From an uncultured Duncaniella sp. (GTDB lineage: Bacteria > Bacteroidota > Bacteroidia > Bacteroidales > Muribaculaceae), in NCBI GenBank assembly GCA_910588795.1, contig CAJURI010000020.1:1-40272 (forward strand): DNA of 40,272 nucleotides, read 5' to 3'. The position numbers were made by a program, and so were the translations under genes. Positions 39,691 to 40,272 of the stretch are shown here, piece by piece. Numbering within the stretch: the first letter of the stretch is position 1; the number at the start of each line of letters is the position of its first letter. The notes under the pieces are model-generated. The model was not told the DNA's origin. It searched no databases and saw nothing but the letters and a program-made list of their open reading frames with translations.

Positions 39691-40272
39691 GATTTTAAAT
39701 CGGGAGCTAATCATTGAAAGCTATCGGCTCCTGATAGCCCGGTATATGATAACAAAAAGCGGGAGCCAATACTTTGCTCATTCCGCTTTCAGAGGCCTTC
39801 GCATTGCCCGATATGGTGGAAGAGCAATGCATAAGCACCCCGCGTAAATATGATATACAACAAACGAATACGTATCGGCCGGCACATGACGCCGGCGAAC
39901 ACGATAGTCCGAACTGAGTATAACCTACCCGGGGCGTTCACGATTGCTTCAATCCTGACCACATCTTAGAAAGTTGCGAAGTTTCTGAAAGCCAAGAAAT
40001 AAAACGTAAGTAAACGCCTTTTTTATATGTGACGGGCTCTATTTATATGGCAATATCCTCCTCCGAGGTACCATATGACAGATGGCCCGACAGGCACAAA
40101 ATTACATAATTATATTTGAATACTATAACATTCTTTCTCCATAAATTATGCATCTCCTCTGACATGCCGCCCCGTCAACACACACTGATATGAAATTCCG
40201 CACATTGTTGCACAACTTTCCTCACGGCAGACGCATCTTAAATAAACTTAACGGCTGTTTGCTAATATAAAT
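39691..40272. other. AT-richer gene-free stretch at the window end
   Basis: About 580 bases carry no ORF I can support. Short frames (for example a 41-codon minus frame near 39715-39840 and a 26-codon plus frame at 40190) have no recognisable content. The stretch holds a direct repeat GGGAGCnAAT at 39702 and 39761, a CCGGC/GCCGG hairpin near 39880-39895, and a possible RNA with GGCGTT (39933-39938) pairing AACGCC (40013-40018) followed by six T. Confidence 0.5.
39900..40024 (+). ncRNA. Possible small structured RNA ending in a T-run
   Basis: A block with the outer arm pair GGCGTT (39933-39938) and AACGCC (40013-40018), an inner AGAAA/TTTCT hairpin near 39967-39985 and a T6 run at 40019-40024 could be an RNA with an intrinsic-type 3' end. 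No known family is recognised and no clear promoter is seen, so it is a candidate only. Confidence 0.2.

Noticed and set aside
39715..40020. A mostly open minus-strand frame upstream of, and in phase with, the GT10 gene
   Set aside because: It contains four stop codons in about 100 codons, which is near the chance rate, so it is not evidence of a decayed extension.
1..40272. tRNA, rRNA and CRISPR arrays
   Set aside because: Reading both strands I found no cloverleaf with a T-loop GGTTCGAnTCC pattern, no rRNA-like blocks and no regularly spaced direct repeats. A tRNAscan-SE or CRISPR finder run would be decisive.
1..40272. Transposases, integrases or phage genes
   Set aside because: No protein here resembles one. 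The truncated ORF at the left edge and the AT-rich right end are only indirect hints of past insertions.

Overview
This window looks like chromosome from a gut member of the Bacteroidales, most plausibly a Muribaculaceae-like (S24-7) organism. The pointers are SusC/SusD proteins, a Reg_prop/Y_Y_Y sensor regulator, Bacteroidetes-type promoters (TTTG or TTG, 19-21 bases, then TAnnTTTG), almost no Shine-Dalgarno sequences, a T9SS-like C-terminal tail and a GC content in the mid-fifties. The taxon is inferred; there is no rRNA or other marker gene here.

Region 1 (19-17615, all minus strand) is a polysaccharide utilization locus (PUL). In transcription order it holds: a membrane sensor fused to an AraC-type DNA-binding domain but with no histidine kinase; an ECF sigma factor; SusC; SusD; a surface lipoprotein with bacterial Ig-like domains; an alginate-lyase-fold enzyme; a GH28-like beta-helix protein; a heparinase II/III-like enzyme; a GH127/GH146 beta-L-arabinofuranosidase; and a signal-peptide ORF that is cut short at the window edge. 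The mix of two uronate-lyase folds, a pectinase-like helix and an arabinofuranosidase suggests an acidic, arabinose-bearing plant or mucilage glycan, but the substrate cannot be read from sequence. susC appears to have a one-base frameshift in a six-base homopolymer inside its signal peptide. A terminator-like hairpin overlaps a promoter-like element between the alginate-lyase-like and GH28-like genes.

Region 2 (17883-22455) holds a small secreted protein with a T9SS-like tail, the bifunctional malic enzyme/phosphotransacetylase-like MaeB, and a diacylglycerol kinase-family lipid kinase. Strong hairpins separate these genes.

Region 3 (22786-27655, plus strand) is a compact four-gene operon: indolepyruvate:ferredoxin oxidoreductase alpha and beta, an aminotransferase, and a 4-hydroxybutyrate/acetyl-CoA-type CoA-transferase. 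Together these could convert aromatic amino acids to aryl-acetates by way of aryl-pyruvate and aryl-acetyl-CoA, or run in reverse.

Region 4 (27685-29415, minus strand) holds a phosphate-selective-porin-like outer membrane protein behind an ECF sigma factor. Region 5 (29684-34188, plus strand) holds a secreted alpha/beta hydrolase, a prolyl-oligopeptidase lipoprotein and a lipoprotein overlapping it. Region 6 (34293-38704, plus strand) is a cell-envelope cluster: dUTPase, TPR protein, DUF4292 lipoprotein and an EnvC-like murein hydrolase activator that has lost catalytic residues. Region 7 (38728-40272) has one GT10 fucosyltransferase-like gene on the minus strand, then about 580 AT-richer bases without a convincing gene but with a possible structured RNA.
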